From Ascaris suum (Eukaryota; Nematoda; Chromadorea; Rhabditida; Ascarididae): 64,000 nucleotides of DNA. Below the pieces are notes generated by a model that did no database searches, had not been told where the DNA came from, and saw only the letters and a program-made list of their open reading frames with translations. The translations under genes and the position numbers were made by a program. The DNA is taken from NCBI GenBank assembly GCA_013433145.1, contig CM024191.1, forward strand, positions 3,798,501 to 3,862,500, read 5' to 3'. Position 1 is the first letter of the stretch, and every line of letters begins with the position of its first letter. This document shows positions 60,811 to 64,000 of the stretch, piece after piece.

Positions 60811-63563
60811 CTGCAAAACAAAATTAGTTACTCAGCTATAGCACCTAGTGCATCGAACGCGAACTCGAGAAATACCTGCACATATAAGTAATTATCAATC
60901 TGTCGACATAACTAAAATACGCCGAACATGAGAAACATGCTGATGCATTTGAAAAAATTAATGGATTTACTGCACAAAGTCCAACAAATGTTCATGTGTT
61001 TTGGCATTTATGCAATTATTCCAATTATTCCAAATAATTACATAATTGAACGGATATTCCTGCTATCGCTGAAAAGTTAGTACTCTTAAAAAACGCGACG
61101 GTCATTCTCAACTTAAAATCTACCTAAACTTCCAATATCAAATCACTGAGCTTGTAGATTAAAAGCTCGAAAACATTTAAAATGCTTTTAATATTGTAAA
61201 GATCGACAAACAGACAGGTGAAATAGGGTTGGGAATGGTCTCACCAGGATGCGCTTTTTTTTGTAAACTTTTACCTGAAACTGAAACAAAATAGACGAAT
61301 TAAAGTGAACAAGCGTCGTTATTCCAAGAAAGTCGACTAGTGCGGTTGCAATGTTGACGACAGAGAGGTGCTAATTATACTCTTTTCATGCTAATCCAAT
61401 TTTGCTCTTTCACCTAACTCTCAGATTTTTCCAGTGGATGGTTTTCTCTCCACTTACCTATGCCTTGTTTTCTATCAGATTGCTATTCTATCTGATTCTA
61501 TGCGCTTTTTCCATCCCGTCTAATGTCACTTTTTCTTATACTTTAACGTATGAGTGTCGCCACAGTTGCTAATTTAAGCCGTGCCACAAGTCCGTCACAG
61601 TATTGCTGCTGCATCGGGAAACAGCTGGTTTCTGTGGCCAAAACACTTGGAAACTTGCACTAAACAGCATTTGCACGGAGACGCACATGCGGCTCAGATC
61701 TTTTGCGCCCTGGCCATTTGCGCTGCTGATGTCTCCATAACCAAGAGACTATGGCTCGGTATTTCTGTGTCATTGACAATAGTGACGTACGACGTTTTCA
61801 TAATGAACACTTGCGCAACATCGTCATCGTAGACATTTGCATGAAGAAAAATTGCAGGGCGTGGGCACTGGCAGAAGCTTTGCGGGCAAAAATGTCCGCG
61901 TAGTTATCGGTTATGGCTGGAAGGTTACTCCATCAAAATGCGAGATGCTAAGCATGAAAACTATGAAGAAGGAAAACTTCAACAATGGCAGCAAACATGG
62001 ACTAATGGCAACGGAAATTCATTTCTCATTTGTTGTTAAAGAGGCTTACATTGCAAAACGTGCGTGCGCTGAATCCTCAGTATGAGGGGACAGTCAGCAG
62101 AACGGTGGAAAGAACTCTACGATTCGTTAATAATTTGGAGGATAGCAAGGTCGAGGCAGTAATCGTAGAATCGGTCTGCTCAAACTGTCCTATATCTTGC
62201 CCATGGACAATAGAAACAGTCTTTAGAGTAAAACATCTGATGATGAATTCGGTAAATTTCAACGCTACAGTCCATCATACGAAAAAAGTATTCCCCGAAA
62301 AAGACCGCCCGACCAAAATACGTTAGAAAAGAGTGTGGTTTTAACAGCTTCTTCAGTTAACCGGCGTTGCTGTAGTGCTGAGAACACCTACGCTTAAACG
62401 ACATGACGCTTTAAAAAACTCTAAACAAAAAAAAATCTGCTGCCATTAACGAGTTTCGGTGTCCGTTTTTTCAACTCTTTGGAATGGGCGGAATAGCGCT
62501 TATGACAGAGCTCTTTGATAAAAGTTACAAACTGTAACTCACCTTTTACGTATTTGTTCTTATATTCGGAATCAAGAATCGCCAAATGTGAATGGAAATG
62601 TCTGCAGACGGCCTGAAAAGAAGATTCAAAAATCACCTCCTCATTAAATCATACAAGAAAAGAGCATCTAATTAGACTGAAAAGTTTTCAAGAGAATGAA
62701 TTTTGTTTAAAGATTTCGTGGAAAACTTCTTCACATCTACTTATGACCTCAAAGATTCTTTGAAATTTCGAATTTCTCAGAAAGTTCTCGTGTGAATCCC
62801 CAGGAAACGAGGCTAACAATAACAATCACATCGCTTTGTAAAGGACAACAACGTCCTTTGTAAGATGAACCCTGAGAGGGGAAAATCCATTAAGATTTTT
62901 TAAAAACGCATAATCATATAATTGCTTTATCAATCAACTCACGGCGGCCAATAAAACGTCCCTATCGCTGCCGATGCCCACTCCTTTTTGAGGTGCGTTG
63001 TCAGCGCACTTTCTACGCAATCTGTTTCATCCATAAAACGCAGCTAGGATTCGTGTTTATTCAGTGATTCCACCAGCGCCGCGTTGAAGCGCCTAGCCAG
63101 ACGAAAACGGTGCAGATAGACGGAAGCTTTACAAGAGACATGCGTGGAGCACTGACCGGGCAGTGAGCTTCAAAGAAGGGAAAAAAGTGGGGAAAACCTT
63201 TTCAGGAGTTCACTTCTTTTTGTGTCGAATTTAGTGCAAACTCAGCCGGAGAAGTACTAATGAATTTATCTAGCAGCACAGTGAAATGAAATCTAACATA
63301 GACACGTTGCATTAACTTGGATAGGCAAAGTAAGAGAACTGTACCATAGAGGGCCCAAAAACAAGGTTTCTTAAACTTAGATCTCAAATTTTACCAGAAT
63401 AAATTTCGCGAAAAAATTACTTTCTAATACTGTCAAAGACTGATTGAAAAATTTCCCTTACCTGAGCATCATCGAAAGATTTCTTCTCCAGGAAAATCTT
63501 GTATAGGGAACCTGAATCGGTCCTTTTCCAGTCATAAGTGTTAGCTTTAATTAAGTCGTCAAC
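60599..63563 (-). CDS. C-type lectin domain protein, last three exons, 5' end unresolved
   Basis: Exons on the minus strand are 63563-63462, 62612-62543 and 60810-60599, in phases 0, 0 and 1, with stop TAA at 60601-60599. The joined 127 residues are one almost complete C-type lectin domain: GSLYKIFLEKKSFDDAQ, then AVCRHFHSHLAILDSEY, DDHQDLWVGLKTR, and NHQGKWLIKDCDQLKPFICQ. The four canonical cysteines are present (in AVCRH, EGCAS, KDCDQ and FICQQ), as is the Trp-Val-Gly-Leu core motif. The extra N-terminal cysteine of long-form domains (usually Ser-Cys-Tyr) is replaced by Ser-Leu-Tyr. The sugar-specificity motif (Gln-Pro-Asp or Glu-Pro-Asn) reads Gln-Pro-Val and the Trp-Asn-Asp motif reads Trp-Leu-Ile, so Ca-dependent sugar binding is unlikely. 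A signal peptide or other domains would lie upstream (beyond 63563). Confidence 0.88.
61581..62326 (+). other. Cluster of overlapping coding-like frames inside the lectin gene intron
   Basis: Several plus-strand frames overlap here: 61581-61832, 61837-62085 and 62030-62326, the last reading TVSRTVERTLRFVNNLED. Another frame from about 61751 begins MARYFCVIDNSDVRRFHNEH. Together they could be the frameshifted remains of one inserted gene, lying opposite the lectin gene. No family is recognised. Confidence 0.2.
62543..62612 (-). CDS. C-type lectin exon b
   Basis: This 70-base exon encodes AVCRHFHSHLAILDSEYKNK, helix 1 and the His-Leu-Ala-Ile-Leu strand, with the first disulphide cysteine. It has a TTTTCAG acceptor and an AAG|GTGAGT donor. 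The single leftover G pairs with the AT at the start of the final exon to give Asp. Confidence 0.85.
63462..63563 (-). CDS. C-type lectin exon a
   Basis: The 34-codon exon is bounded by TTTTAG on its 5' side and CAG|GTAAGG at its end. It encodes VDDLIKANTYDWKRTDSG followed by the first strand of the lectin fold (SLYKIFLEKK). It begins in phase 0, so an earlier exon is required to supply a start codon. Confidence 0.85.
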
Positions 63564-64000
63564 CTAAAATTTGTACAGCAATGTCAGTCGCTCGTAGGCT
63601 TCGAGCTGGAACTCAAGACAAATCGAAAAACACTACTTTTTTTCATCATCTGTAGGATCAACAAATACGGCATCGCCGGTAGTGATAGCCCGGCTTTACT
63701 TTATGAAGCTTTGAAAATGTGCTGAAGGATTTCAGTTTCCATTTTCATGCATAAACATGTTCACCACACTATAAGTGTATGTTTTCGGAACAACTCGAGG
63801 AGCATCTTTTTCTTTAAGCGTCAAAAAGTGTTTGCCTAGCGAATATTTTTCTTCTGCTTTCTCGAAGAATAATCGCATCGGCATATTCAATAAGGCTTGC
63901 AGGTGAACTATTTAGTTTTATTTGCCTTCAGTGATCTGTGCGGCAGGAACGTTGCCAAGCTCTAATCCCACCTGTATCTTTAACCCTTTTCCATTTGTTT
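63564..64000. other. Upstream part of the lectin gene, unresolved
   Basis: A phase 0 exon must precede 63563 on the minus strand. A short minus-strand frame at about 63636-63693 (TTGDAVFVDPTDDEKK) is a candidate linker, but its likely donor leaves two bases and does not match phase 0. The A7 run there could hide an indel. No signal peptide is seen. Confidence 0.3.

Overview
The window looks like a chromosomal piece of a nematode, most likely a strongylid of the hookworm type. Acceptors are mostly of the TTTTCAG type, coding exons are short (75-300 bp), introns are mostly 0.3-3 kb and AT-rich, and there are several long (AT)n arrays. The organism is inferred from gene structure and protein families only; nothing in the sequence names it. 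No bacterial operons, rRNA, tRNA or CRISPR arrays were recognised by eye.

Region 1 (1-38503, + strand) is one long gene for rootletin, the coiled-coil protein of the ciliary rootlet (CROCC of vertebrates, CHE-10 of C. elegans). I can trace 39 exons with mutually compatible splice phases from 270 to a stop at 38501-38503, about 5.8 kb of coding sequence and about 1,935 residues. The 5' end lies before the window. Landmarks shared with human rootletin include a Leu-Trp / Thr-Glu-Xaa-Asp-Leu block, a Ser-Pro linker followed by a second rod, a second Ser/Pro/Thr linker, and the C-terminal Glu-Gln-Arg-Glu-Gln-Ala block. Oddities are two apparent GC-AG introns, two exons broken by small indels (17 and 25), a partial copy of exon 17 beside an (AT)n array, and a Ser/Arg-rich insertion with a 46-bp intron.

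Region 2 (38504-43940) is intergenic or unresolved, with several coding-like but unassigned fragments.

Region 3 (43941-57666, + strand) is a 12-exon gene for a predicted type II membrane protein: a short cytoplasmic tail, one signal anchor, and three tandem von Willebrand factor A-like domains outside the cell. The first two are joined by a Thr-rich, mucin-like linker. The three domain units repeat the same 0/2/0 intron-phase pattern, which indicates exon-block duplication, and the metal-binding (MIDAS) motif is degenerate in all three.

Region 4 (57667-64000) carries on the - strand a C-type lectin domain gene, convergent with the vWA gene. Its last three exons are visible (63563 down to 60599); the 5' end is not resolved. 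The four conserved cysteines and the Trp-Val-Gly-Leu motif are present, but the Ca/sugar-binding motifs are replaced. In nematodes vWA and C-type lectin domains are often found in one secreted protein, so this neighbourhood is suggestive, but nothing here shows they act together.

I did not find an evidently new biological system. The items most worth checking are the degenerate triple-vWA surface protein, the non-canonical splice sites and frame breaks in rootletin, and an unexplained antisense reading frame at 20329-20583 beside an 11-bp inverted repeat.
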